Shown here piece by piece: positions 15,496-23,387 of a DNA stretch of 64,000 nt. The notes beneath the pieces are model-generated. The model did not search any database, was not told the origin of the DNA, and was given only the letters and a program-made list of their open reading frames with translations. Within the stretch, counting starts at the first letter, position 1, and every line of letters begins with the position of its first letter. A program made the position numbers and the translations under genes. This DNA comes from Bacteriovorax sp. Seq25_V (GTDB lineage: Bacteria; Bdellovibrionota; Bacteriovoracia; Bacteriovoracales; Bacteriovoracaceae): positions 124,001 to 188,000 of the forward strand of contig NZ_AUNI01000020.1 of NCBI RefSeq assembly GCF_000447795.1, read 5' to 3'.

Positions 15496-16830
15496 TCGAC
15501 TTGTTAGCTTTATCAAAATATCTTTCTTTGGTCTTAAGCTAACATAAGCTTCTGCGAGAGGAAGCTCATCACTTAATTCCAGTTGAAAGTTATTTAAAAC
15601 CTCTTTAATAATTATTTTTATTTCACTTAAAGAAAATAGTTCGCCAATACAACGTCTTGGTCCTTTTGAGAAAGGTATCGAACGATGTTCTTTATTAATT
15701 TCATTCGTTATAAAACGATCAGGTTTAAATTCTAAAGGATCTTGATGATATTTTTCACTTCGTTGCATGACATATATTGGAATAACAACATTAGTATTTT
15801 TGAAAATTTGTAAGTCTCCAATTTGCGTATCTTTAGAAGCTTTTCTCGATAGAACTGGAAATGCCGGATAGAGACGCATAGCCTCGTGTATAACGAGATC
15901 AAGATAATCATCATTTCGCTGAATTTCTATAAATAGCTTTTCCTGGATATCCTGATGCTTTGCTAGTAGTCCAAATATCCAAGATAGAGTGTGTGCAGTC
16001 GTTTCGTGACCTGCGAGCATTATAGTTAAAATCTCATCTCTAAGCTCATCATCTCTAAGTGACGTTCCAGTCTCTTCATCTTTTGCATGCACAAGTCGCT
16101 GAAGTACACTGGAGAGTTCTGTGGGTCTTGGGTTCTCTCTCTCTTTAGTAATAAGTTCCATCACTATTGTTTCTAAATTTTTAAAATGTCTTTTGAATTT
16201 AAAATTTTTCTTTGTTGGTACCCAGTAAGGAATAGGGAAGAACTCGAAAATTCTCTCGTATGTTACGATTGAGGTATAGTCTACTGCTTCACTCACGATC
16301 TTTGCTTTTTCTTCTCCCAAATTTGAACCAAGAAAAATCTCACATGCAATATCAAACGTTACCTTTTTGCAAAAATCACATATATTGATTGAATCTGAAA
16401 AATTAGCAACCATTTTTGAGGTGATATTTTTGATAGATGGTTCATATCTTGTAATTGCGTTATTTCCAAACTCTTTTGAAATAATTGTTCTATTTCGTAA
16501 CCAAAGGTTAAAATCATTATTTGTGGCGAGGCCATTTCCAACAACGGCCCTAATCTCTTCAATCTGTTCTCCTTTAATGAATGAGCGATTATTCTCGATG
16601 AGAACTTCTTTAATCATTTTTGGATCATAGATAATTACAGAGTTCATTGGCCATGGGAAGCTTGCTATTTTTCCATATTCATTATGCGTTTGTGTGAATG
16701 CCGCTAAAATATTTTTTTGAAACTCTTTTACATAGTTAATATATTTCAACCCTCGAGGGCCTGGGATATGGGAAAGTCTGACAAAAGTGATTGCCTTTTT
16801 AAAACTAGATTTGCGATTTTCATTTGCCAT
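15490..16830 (-). CDS. cytochrome P450
   Basis: This is a 446-residue soluble P450. The oxygen-binding I-helix motif AGHETT is at 273-278, the ExxR motif is E316-R319, and the heme-ligand loop FSKGPRRCIG has the axial Cys394. The PERF-like segment is FKPDRF. It hydroxylates or epoxidises a hydrophobic substrate using electrons from a ferredoxin or flavoprotein, and no such partner lies adjacent. It resembles the CYP102/CYP110-like fatty-acid or terpenoid oxidising group by eye, but I cannot assign a substrate. Its start is 59 bp from the divergent glycosyltransferase gene. Confidence 0.92.
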   Translation of the reverse strand: MANENRKSSFKKAITFVRLSHIPGPRGLKYINYVKEFQKNILAAFTQTHNEYGKIASFPWPMNSVIIYDPKMIKEVLIENNRSFIKGEQIEEIRAVVGNGLATNNDFNLWLRNRTIISKEFGNNAITRYEPSIKNITSKMVANFSDSINICDFCKKVTFDIACEIFLGSNLGEEKAKIVSEAVDYTSIVTYERIFEFFPIPYWVPTKKNFKFKRHFKNLETIVMELITKERENPRPTELSSVLQRLVHAKDEETGTSLRDDELRDEILTIMLAGHETTAHTLSWIFGLLAKHQDIQEKLFIEIQRNDDYLDLVIHEAMRLYPAFPVLSRKASKDTQIGDLQIFKNTNVVIPIYVMQRSEKYHQDPLEFKPDRFITNEINKEHRSIPFSKGPRRCIGELFSLSEIKIIIKEVLNNFQLELSDELPLAEAYVSLRPKKDILIKLTSRL

Positions 16831-16889
16831 AGTTTATTTTAGCAACTCAATTTCAAACATAAAGTTTTTTTTGATGGTACAATATTTCC

Positions 16890-18116
16890 ATGGCAAGAAT
16901 TCTATTAACTTCTATTGGCTCTTTGGGAGATGTAAATCCAATTATTGCTCTTGGAAAGTATTTGAAGGCAAACGGTCACGTTATCACTTTGGCAACGTGC
17001 GAACGCTATAGAAATAATATACAAGATGCCGGCTTGGACTTTATCTGTGTTCGTCCTAATTACGATCCAAAAGACGAAGCTTTGTGTAAAGCAATTGTTC
17101 ATCCGACACTAACTCTTTATTATGTCCATAAGTTAATTCTAACAGAGGAACAACTTGAACTTAGTATTAATGACTTTTGTGATATTGTTAATGATTATGA
17201 TTTTGTAATTGGTAATGTATTTTCATATGCCGCAAAGATAGCGTGTCTTAAAAATAATGTGAAGTGGGTCTCTCTAAATCTTTGTGCTCTTTGTTTTTTT
17301 TCAAGTTATGACCCTCCAGCTCTTTATCCTCTTCTTTTTTTGCAAAAATTAAAGTTTGGAAAACGTCTCATACATAAAGTTTTATTTCGCTCGATGTTTA
17401 AACTCGTCGATTATTGGGGCCGTGAGGTTCATCGCTCATATGAGAGACATGGACTTGGAAAAGCCGGAAGCCTTATGCTAGAGGCTCCTTTCTCAAAAGA
17501 CTTAAATATTGCATTATTTCCAAAAGAATTTGGCACTTTTCAAAAAGACTGGCCAATCAATACGGTTCAAGCTGACTTCTTAAATTATAGTGGAGAAAAA
17601 ACTGATTTATCTGATGAAGTTAAATATTTCTTAAATAATAAAGAAAAACCAATACTTGTGACTCTAGGATCTGTGGCTGTGTATAATCTCAATGAGTATC
17701 TTGAACCAATAATTAAACTCATTGAAAATACGAAGGATCGCTATATCCTCACAATTCCTGATTCGTATAAAGAGCGCTATGCTGTTTTAAAAGAAGATAG
17801 AATTCTTCTCGCGAATTTTCTACCTTATACTTCAGTTATGCCTTTAACAAAGGCGGTTATTCATCAAGGAGGAATTGGAACTGTCTCCAATTGTTATCAA
17901 TCTAAAGTATTTCAAATTATCATTCCATCTTGTACGGATCAATTTGATAACGCCTATCGTGTGAAGAAAATAGGTCACGGTGATTTTATTCCTTTAAAAT
18001 CCCTATGCTATACTAAGCTTAAGCTTAAATATTCACTGATAGAAACCTTCTCTGTCTCCATTGAAAATGGTGAACATGATCGGTTATCAGTGTTGCTCTC
18101 TTATTTAGAATTATGA
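16890..18116 (+). CDS. UGT-like glycosyltransferase (family 1, GT-B fold)
   Basis: This is a 408-residue protein. The N-terminal domain starts with ILLTSIGSLGDVNPIIALGKYL (residues 4-25), the usual opening of UGT/MGT enzymes. The C-terminal nucleotide-sugar site is HQGGIGT (325-331), followed by DQ (350-351). These enzymes transfer a sugar from a nucleotide donor to a lipid, sterol, macrolide or terpenoid acceptor. With the neighbouring P450 and desaturase genes this suggests oxidation and glycosylation of a lipid, which is inference. No signal peptide is seen, and it is probably peripheral to the inner membrane. Confidence 0.85.
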   Translation: MARILLTSIGSLGDVNPIIALGKYLKANGHVITLATCERYRNNIQDAGLDFICVRPNYDPKDEALCKAIVHPTLTLYYVHKLILTEEQLELSINDFCDIVNDYDFVIGNVFSYAAKIACLKNNVKWVSLNLCALCFFSSYDPPALYPLLFLQKLKFGKRLIHKVLFRSMFKLVDYWGREVHRSYERHGLGKAGSLMLEAPFSKDLNIALFPKEFGTFQKDWPINTVQADFLNYSGEKTDLSDEVKYFLNNKEKPILVTLGSVAVYNLNEYLEPIIKLIENTKDRYILTIPDSYKERYAVLKEDRILLANFLPYTSVMPLTKAVIHQGGIGTVSNCYQSKVFQIIIPSCTDQFDNAYRVKKIGHGDFIPLKSLCYTKLKLKYSLIETFSVSIENGEHDRLSVLLSYLEL

Positions 18117-18138
18117 GTTTTTCTTCATATAAAAGTAG

Positions 18139-18165
18139 TTAACTATCTAAATTATAAACCGATAT
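18139..18165 (+). promoter_or_regulatory. possible flagellar sigma-28 promoter before the Cache/chemoreceptor pair
   Basis: TTAACTAT (18139-18146), an 11-nt gap and ACCGATAT (18158-18165) match the TAAAGTTT-N11-GCCGATAA consensus at 5 of 8 and 6 of 8 positions. Placement 44 bp before a taxis-related gene supports it, but the match is imperfect. Confidence 0.3.
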
Positions 18166-18208
18166 CTTAATATAAGTTTTTATAAATTTTTATAATTTGG
18201 GAGGGATT

Positions 18209-18646
18209 ATGAAGAAGATTTTCTTGATTACTATTTTATCATTAACTTCATTTTATTCGAATGCTGCAGGCTGTACTAAAGAACAGGCTAAGGCCGCTGT
18301 AGAGAAAATGTGCGGAGAAATTACTGCAAAAGGCGATGCTGCAAAAGCTGAGGTCGCAAAGTTTAGATTTTGTGACACTAATTATGTTTGGGTACAAGAC
18401 GCAGATGTAAAAATGGTTGTTCATCCAATTAAGGGAAGACTTAACGGGAAAGACCTGAAAGGCAATAAAGATGAAAAAGGAAAATTCCTATTTGTTGAGT
18501 TTGATAAAGTTGCCAAGGCAAATGCTGAAGGTGGTTGGGTAGACTACTATTGGACTAAGCCAGGAGATGAGGCACCAACTCCAAAAGTGTCATTTGTTAA
18601 GCAGTGTGCAGGTGACAAAAAGTGGATTGCTGGTGCAGGTGTTTGG

Positions 18647-18652
<6 letters not shown>
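18209..18652 (+). CDS. periplasmic single-Cache-domain protein
   Basis: This is a 147-residue protein. The frame is open from TTG 18197, but the ATG at 18209 follows GGGAGGG and begins a signal peptide (residues 1-19), so 18209 is chosen. The mature part is a small Cache (sCache_2-like) domain: HPIKGRLNGKDLKGNKDEKG (72-91), FVEFDKVAK (95-103) and GGWVDYYWTKPG (108-119). Such domains bind small organic acids or similar ligands. Here there is no membrane anchor or output domain, so it may act as a soluble binding partner of the chemoreceptor encoded next. A tetranucleotide repeat starts inside its last codons. Confidence 0.8.
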
Positions 18653-18698
<46 letters not shown>

Positions 18699-18714
18699 AA
18701 GGATTTCTCTAGTG

Positions 18715-20754
18715 ATGAAAAAATTAAAAAATATTGGACTTAAAGTACAAATTACTTTGATGACTGCAATCGTCTCAGCAATCTGTATTGTAGTTATCTC
18801 TTTCATTAGTTCTATTCGTTCTAAGAGTGCGCTTTTGGATATATCAAAAGGGCAACTTGATTCAACGAGTAAATTGATGTCGGATAAGGCGAATGAATAC
18901 TTTTCATCACTAGAAACCTTTACAGGTATATTAAGTAAAGACCGCTTGATAGAGGGGTTGTTTATCGCATTTGAAGGAGCATTCTATGGTGGTGCATTTT
19001 CAACAGATAGTGATCAAAAAATTTTAACTCCTTCCTATATATCTAATGATAAATTATATGGAGATAGAATTAGATTAACAGCGAAAGATTATAAGTTAAA
19101 GTCGATCATGCTTGTTTCAATAAATGGGCAAGTAATTATGAATTCTATCTATGATGAGAAGTATCATTTTCTTGGGCGAAGCTTAAGGAATGGAGCATTG
19201 AAAGGCAGTGCTCTTAGTAAGTGTTTTGAGCAGGCCATTGCATCAGACAGTAATAAGATGTTCTTTGCTGACTATGCTCTATATCAAACATCAGGAGATG
19301 TGCACTCTTTTATTTGTCAGCGTGCTCTTGCTGAATTTCCTCATCCCGATGAGGGAATTGCAAAAGGAGATGTCCTAGGTGTTCTGGTCACAGAAGTTGA
19401 TCAAGCTTATATCAATGGAATTCTTTCTTCTCGAGAAGGAATGGGTGAGACGGGACAAACTTACTTAGTAGGAGAGGACGGGATTTTAAGATCCAATATG
19501 TTCATTGAAAGTGGAAAGTTTAATGTTACAAACTCACTTAAAGAGAATATAAAAATAGAAAATGAAGCAGTTAAAAATGCTCTTGCAAATAATGTCGGAA
19601 GCCTTACTCTTGTTGGTCCACTAGGAAAAGAGGTTTTGACATCTTATAGAACACTCAGAGTTATTGACCGAAACTGGGCTTTTATCGCAGAGAGAGAAAT
19701 TACAGATATCTTAGCTCCTGTAAATAAAATGATCTACTTTATTGTTCTTATTTCATTCATTCTTTTTGGAATTATTGTATTTGTAAGTTGGTACGCAACT
19801 TCAATGTTATCAAGGCCTATTACATCTTCTACAGATCATCTAAAAGAAATATCGGGAGACGTTGGAGAGAATGCACAGATTGTAAAAAAGTATTCTGAGG
19901 ATCTTGGAAATGCTTCTGGAAATCTCGCAAGCTCGATCCAAGAAACGGTTTCAACAATGGATGAAATCACACAGATGGTTAATAAGAACCTTGAGAATGT
20001 TGATCAGTCAACAATGCTGTCGGAAGCGAGTAAGAACGCCGCTACAGAAGGACTAGGCATTGTAAGTAAAATGCGTGAAGCAATGAATGACATCAATGGT
20101 ACTAATAATAATATCACTGAAGAAATGAGAGAGTTGAGTGAACAGATGGTTGAAATCATCTCAGTTATTGAAGAGATTGGAGCAAAGACTTCGGTAATCA
20201 ATGATATCGTTTTTCAAACGAAGTTACTTTCGTTTAATGCTTCGGTAGAAGCCGCGCGAGCAGGAGAACATGGAAAGGGATTCTCTGTTGTCGCCGAAGA
20301 AGTTGGAAATCTCGCGACAGCTTCGGGAACAGCTGCAACGGAAATATCAACAATGCTTCAGGAGTCTGTAGGTAAAGTTCAACAAATTGTAAATTCTTCA
20401 AAAGATAAAATTGCACGAGTTACTGAAGAGGGAGCAATGAAAATTCAATTTGGTCAAACTATTGCGACTAAGTGTGGAGAGCAGTTAAATCTCATCCTTG
20501 AAAATGTAAATAGTGTCCATGGAACAATCTCTGAAGTAAAGCTAGCTTCTAATGAGCAGGCTACAGGTATTCGCGAAGTATCAAAAGCAATGCAGATGTT
20601 AGATCAGGTCTCAAACGATACACAGCAGATTTCGACTGATATCTTAAAAGTTGCAAAAACTTTGAATGATGGCTCTGAAGAACTTGAAGATATCGTTAAA
20701 ATTTTTAACAACCTTATCTCTGGAAAAAAGAAAGAAGCTATTAGTGAGCAATAG
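18715..20754 (+). CDS. methyl-accepting chemotaxis protein
   Basis: This is a 679-residue receptor. ATG 18715 is preferred; GTG 18712 is in frame and nearer the optimum distance from AAGGA. The order is TM1 (about 11-33), a periplasmic sensor of about 300 residues with Cache-like character (including [10 protein letters not shown] and a late ITDIL), TM2 (about 338-360), and a cytoplasmic methylation/signalling region. The hairpin tip [21 protein letters not shown] binds CheA and CheW. A HAMP domain is not clearly recognisable after TM2. It steers flagellar motion in response to a ligand. The soluble Cache protein encoded upstream may be its ligand-binding partner. The C-terminus lacks a CheR-tethering pentapeptide. 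Confidence 0.92.
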   Translation: MKKLKNIGLKVQITLMTAIVSAICIVVISFISSIRSKSALLDISKGQLDSTSKLMSDKANEYFSSLETFTGILSKDRLIEGLFIAFEGAFYGGAFSTDSDQKILTPSYISNDKLYGDRIRLTAKDYKLKSIMLVSINGQVIMNSIYDEKYHFLGRSLRNGALKGSALSKCFEQAIASDSNKMFFADYALYQTSGDVHSFICQRALAEFPHPDEGIAKGDVLGVLVTEVDQAYINGILSSREGMGETGQTYLVGEDGILRSNMFIESGKFNVTNSLKENIKIENEAVKNALANNVGSLTLVGPLGKEVLTSYRTLRVIDRNWAFIAEREITDILAPVNKMIYFIVLISFILFGIIVFVSWYATSMLSRPITSSTDHLKEISGDVGENAQIVKKYSEDLGNASGNLASSIQETVSTMDEITQMVNKNLENVDQSTMLSEASKNAATEGLGIVSKMREAMNDINGTNNNITEEMRELSEQMVEIISVIEEIGAKTSVINDIVFQTKLLSFNASVEAARAGEHGKGFSVVAEEVGNLATASGTAATEISTMLQESVGKVQQIVNSSKDKIARVTEEGAMKIQFGQTIATKCGEQLNLILENVNSVHGTISEVKLASNEQATGIREVSKAMQMLDQVSNDTQQISTDILKVAKTLNDGSEELEDIVKIFNNLISGKKKEAISEQ

Positions 20755-20809
20755 TTGTTTTCCTTTATGAGGCCATAGAAAAAATCTATTTACAATATAT
20801 CACACTAAT

Positions 20810-20837
20810 CCCTTATCATATGAGATAGGGGTTTTTT
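20810..20837 (+). promoter_or_regulatory. hairpin plus T6 directly before the ZIP transporter start codon
   Basis: CCCTTATC (20810-20817) pairs with GATAGGGG (20824-20831), 8 bp including one G-T pair and a 6-nt loop, and is followed by six T residues and then the ATG at 20838. It looks like an intrinsic terminator for the chemoreceptor gene. Its right arm also contains the only Shine-Dalgarno-like sequence (GGGG) for the ZIP gene, so it could control ZIP expression by attenuation or RBS hiding. Confidence 0.55.
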
Positions 20838-21605
20838 ATGTCGTTTTTAGATAATCCGTTTATCATTGTCACTCTAATTGGTCTTTCAACTGGACTTGGT
20901 GCCCTTCCTGTGTTCTTTAAAAAGAAGTTTGATAAAGACTCTCTAGATCTAGGAATGGGCTTTAGTGCAGGTATTATGTTAGTAGCCTCATTTATTTCTC
21001 TAATCATTCCAGGAATTGAATCTGGAATTCTTCTCTTTGGAAAAGTTAACGGGCTCTTAACCGTCACTTTTGGTATCGTGATTGGTTATTTCTTCATTAT
21101 AGGTATTCATAATTTGACGCCACACCTGCACTTTCATAAGGCCGTTGATATGAAGCTTGAAAAAAATTTAAGTCGCATGACTTTAATTATGCTTGCTATC
21201 TGTCTGCATAATATTCCAGAAGGACTTACAGTTGGTGTTGGTCTTGCCTCAGACGATAAGTCCCAGGGCCTTGCTCTAAGTTTTGGTATCGCTCTTCAAA
21301 ATATGCCAGAGGGGTTAGTTGTTGCAATAGGATTAATTAGCGAAGGTAGCTCTAAAAGCCGAGCTTTTCAATTTGCATTACTATCTGGATTAGTTGAACC
21401 AATTGCTGCTATACTCGGATATTATTCATTGCAATTTTCTAATATGCTTCTTCCGTTCTCCCTAGGCTTTGCTGGAGGGGCGATGTTATTTGTAATTTGT
21501 CAGGAAATATTTCCTGAGCTTTTTAGAAAGGGACATGAAAAGAAAGCATCTTGTGGTGTCGTTAGTGGCATTATAACGATGTTTGCACTTAGTTATTTAT
21601 TATAA
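20838..21605 (+). CDS. ZIP-family divalent metal transporter
   Basis: This is a 255-residue protein with about eight transmembrane helices. The two metal-binding helices carry HNIPEGLTVGVGLA and LQNMPEGLVVAIGL, the paired (H/N)xPEG motifs of the ZIP family, and a His-rich PHLHFHKA lies in the central loop. It imports Zn2+, Fe2+ or Mn2+ across the inner membrane. The start is fixed because there is no other Met for 35 codons. The ATG comes directly after the terminator-like hairpin, which suggests expression control. Dps, an iron-storage protein, is encoded next. Confidence 0.9.
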   Translation: MSFLDNPFIIVTLIGLSTGLGALPVFFKKKFDKDSLDLGMGFSAGIMLVASFISLIIPGIESGILLFGKVNGLLTVTFGIVIGYFFIIGIHNLTPHLHFHKAVDMKLEKNLSRMTLIMLAICLHNIPEGLTVGVGLASDDKSQGLALSFGIALQNMPEGLVVAIGLISEGSSKSRAFQFALLSGLVEPIAAILGYYSLQFSNMLLPFSLGFAGGAMLFVICQEIFPELFRKGHEKKASCGVVSGIITMFALSYLL

Positions 21606-21697
21606 GTGATTAGGTTTTCCCTTAATTGTGATTTTTATCATTGAGTAATAAAATATAATAAAATATCTTTGATTTAATTAAAAACCTTGGAGGATTT

Positions 21698-22168
21698 ATG
21701 AATTTAAATATTGGAATTGATGAAAACAAAAGAGTAGAGATCGCAACAAGTCTTTCACAACTTCTTGCAGAGTCTTATACGCTTTATTTAAAAACACACA
21801 AGTATCACTGGAATGTAACAGGGCCAATGTTTCAAACTCTTCACTTAATGTTTGAAACACAATACAACGAACTTGCTCTTGCCGTTGACGAGATTGCTGA
21901 GAGGATTAGAGTAATGGGAGTTAAAGCTCCTGGTTCATATGGTGAGTTTGCAAAACTAAGTTCAGTTAAAGAAGATACTTCAACAAACACAGAAGCAAAT
22001 GTAATGATTCAAAATCTTTTAAATGATCACGAAACAATTGTAAGATCAGCCAAAGGGATTTTACCACTTCTTGAAGGTGCAAACGATGAAGGTACAAATA
22101 GTCTTCTTGGTGCGAGAATCGAGTATCATGAAAAAACAGCTTGGATGCTAAGAAGTTTAATTGGTTAA
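21698..22168 (+). CDS. dps: Dps-family ferritin-like DNA-protection protein
   Basis: This is a 156-residue protein. The ferroxidase ligands His37, His49, Asp64 and Glu68 have the same 12, 15 and 4-residue spacing as in classical Dps. HKYHWNVTGP and the DEIAERIR helix are family signatures. It forms a dodecamer that oxidises Fe2+ with H2O2 and stores it, protecting DNA in the cytoplasm. There is no long Lys-rich N-terminal tail, so DNA binding is uncertain. TTGGAGGA precedes the ATG. A terminator follows, and the peroxide-detoxifying ahpC and ahpF lie just downstream. Confidence 0.93.
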   Translation: MNLNIGIDENKRVEIATSLSQLLAESYTLYLKTHKYHWNVTGPMFQTLHLMFETQYNELALAVDEIAERIRVMGVKAPGSYGEFAKLSSVKEDTSTNTEANVMIQNLLNDHETIVRSAKGILPLLEGANDEGTNSLLGARIEYHEKTAWMLRSLIG

Positions 22169-22192
22169 GATCATTCGATATAAGTGATTTGT

Positions 22193-22215
22193 GGGACTCA
22201 ATGAGTCCCTTTTTT
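22193..22215 (+). terminator. intrinsic terminator after dps
   Basis: GGGACTC (22193-22199) pairs with GAGTCCC (22203-22209) around a 3-nt loop and is followed by six T residues. Confidence 0.9.
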
Positions 22216-22313
22216 AATTCAGCTTTCTCTATCATCTCATCAATATATAGAATTTCAAATTAGTCGCAAAACAAGTGAATATGATTTTTATGAAACTTTA
22301 ACAGAAAGACTAT

Positions 22314-22633
22314 ATGGCCGTGAATAAAATCATAAATGGATTCATAATTTCAATTAAAATATTATCGCTATCATCTTTTGCTGATACTTGGACAAGAGAA
22401 ACTGAGCATGGTGGATTTCTTATAAATGTACGGTAGAACAGAAAAACAATGAACAACAAACTCCATTGATGTATGCCGCACTCTTTGATCGTAAGGATAT
22501 TGTAAGAGAGTTAATGAAGAATGGCGCAAGCGTCAATGAGACCGACTTGGAGGGGCGTTCTGCGTCATCTTTAGCCCGTGAACAAGGCAATTTTAGCATG
22601 CTCGAAGTTTTGAATAGAAGAGTGTCTAACTAA
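22314..22633 (+). pseudogene. broken ankyrin-repeat protein gene between dps and ahpC
   Basis: An ATG at 22314 opens a 40-codon frame with a signal-peptide-like start (MAVNKIINGF, then a hydrophobic run ending in SFAD) that stops at a TAG (22434-22436). From about 22406 another frame continues to TAA 22631-22633. It encodes an ankyrin repeat (TPLMYAALFDRKDIVRELM, then KNGASVNETDLEGRSASSLA and a second short helix). The two parts together look like an exported ankyrin protein that has suffered a frameshift and probably an internal deletion, since only about 1.5 repeats remain. Periplasmic ankyrin proteins (AnkB type) are linked to peroxide resistance next to catalase in other bacteria, which fits the dps/ahpC setting. 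The remaining sequence of the 588-bp gap is the dps terminator and the ahpC promoter region. Confidence 0.6.
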
Positions 22634-22656
22634 TTGATATTATATGGTTTTTTTTG

Positions 22657-22681
22657 ATAGAGTGAGCCTATCAATGTATAG
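22657..22681 (+). promoter_or_regulatory. possible peroxide-response operator before ahpC
   Basis: ATAG (22657-22660), 7 nt, CTAT (22668-22671), 6 nt, ATAG (22678-22681) resembles part of the OxyR pattern of alternating ATAG/CTAT tetramers with 7-nt gaps. One gap is short and the fourth element is missing. It lies 76 bp upstream of ahpC, where control by peroxide is expected. Confidence 0.3.
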
Positions 22682-22756
22682 ATAAAATGAAATTGGAAAA
22701 TAGTAAAAATTAAACGATAGTATATGCATTAGATAATAAATCTTTAGGAGGATATT

Positions 22757-23323
22757 ATGCAAACGTTAATCAACACAAAAATTACTGACTTTAAACTTGA
22801 AGCTTATCACAATGATGACTTCAAAACTGTTACAAACAAAGACATTGAAGGAAAGTGGTCAATCTTTTTCTTCTACCCAGCTGACTTTACATTTGTATGT
22901 CCTACTGAACTAGGTGACATGGCCGATAAGTATGCTGAGTTCCAAAAAATGGGTGTTGAAGTTTACTCTGTATCTACAGATACTCACTTCACACACAAAG
23001 CATGGCATGATGCTTCTGAAACAATCAAGAAAATTAAGTACCCAATGCTAGCTGATCCAACAGGTCACCTAACAAGAGCATTTGGTGTTCACATTGAAGA
23101 AGCTGGTCTTGCTTACAGAGGAACTTTCCTTGTAAACCCAGCTGGTGAAATTAAGCTTGCTGAAGTTCAAGATAACGGAATTGGAAGAAACGCTGATGAG
23201 CTAATGAGAAAAGTACAAGCTGCTCAATTCATCGCAGAACACCCAAATGAAGTTTGTCCAGCTAAGTGGAAACCAGGTTCAGATACACTTAAACCAGGTT
23301 TAGATCTAGTAGGTAAAATCTAG
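22757..23323 (+). CDS. ahpC: alkyl hydroperoxide reductase subunit C (2-Cys peroxiredoxin)
   Basis: This is a 188-residue protein. The peroxidatic Cys48 lies in FTFVCPTELGD, and the resolving Cys is near residue 167 in EVCPAKW. It reduces H2O2, organic peroxides and peroxynitrite in the cytoplasm and is recycled by AhpF, encoded 64 bp downstream. AGGAGG lies at ideal distance from the ATG, which suggests very high expression. Length and motifs match the AhpC1 group. A hairpin between the two genes probably lowers ahpF expression relative to ahpC. Confidence 0.97.
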   Translation: MQTLINTKITDFKLEAYHNDDFKTVTNKDIEGKWSIFFFYPADFTFVCPTELGDMADKYAEFQKMGVEVYSVSTDTHFTHKAWHDASETIKKIKYPMLADPTGHLTRAFGVHIEEAGLAYRGTFLVNPAGEIKLAEVQDNGIGRNADELMRKVQAAQFIAEHPNEVCPAKWKPGSDTLKPGLDLVGKI

Positions 23324-23342
23324 AATTAAAAAAAGTTTTAGG

Positions 23343-23367
23343 GCCGTCTTTTAGACGGCTCTTCTTT
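23343..23367 (+). terminator. hairpin between ahpC and ahpF (partial terminator)
   Basis: GCCGTCT (23343-23349) pairs with AGACGGC (23353-23359), with a 3-nt loop and a T-rich TCTTCTTT after it. The interrupted T tract suggests attenuation rather than full termination, allowing more ahpC than ahpF message. Confidence 0.65.
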
Positions 23368-23387
23368 AGGAAAAGATCGAGGAAAGT

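Noticed and set aside
22657-22681. A full OxyR operator
   Set aside because: Only three of the four ATAG/CTAT elements are present and one gap is 6 instead of 7 nt, so it is listed only as a weak candidate site.
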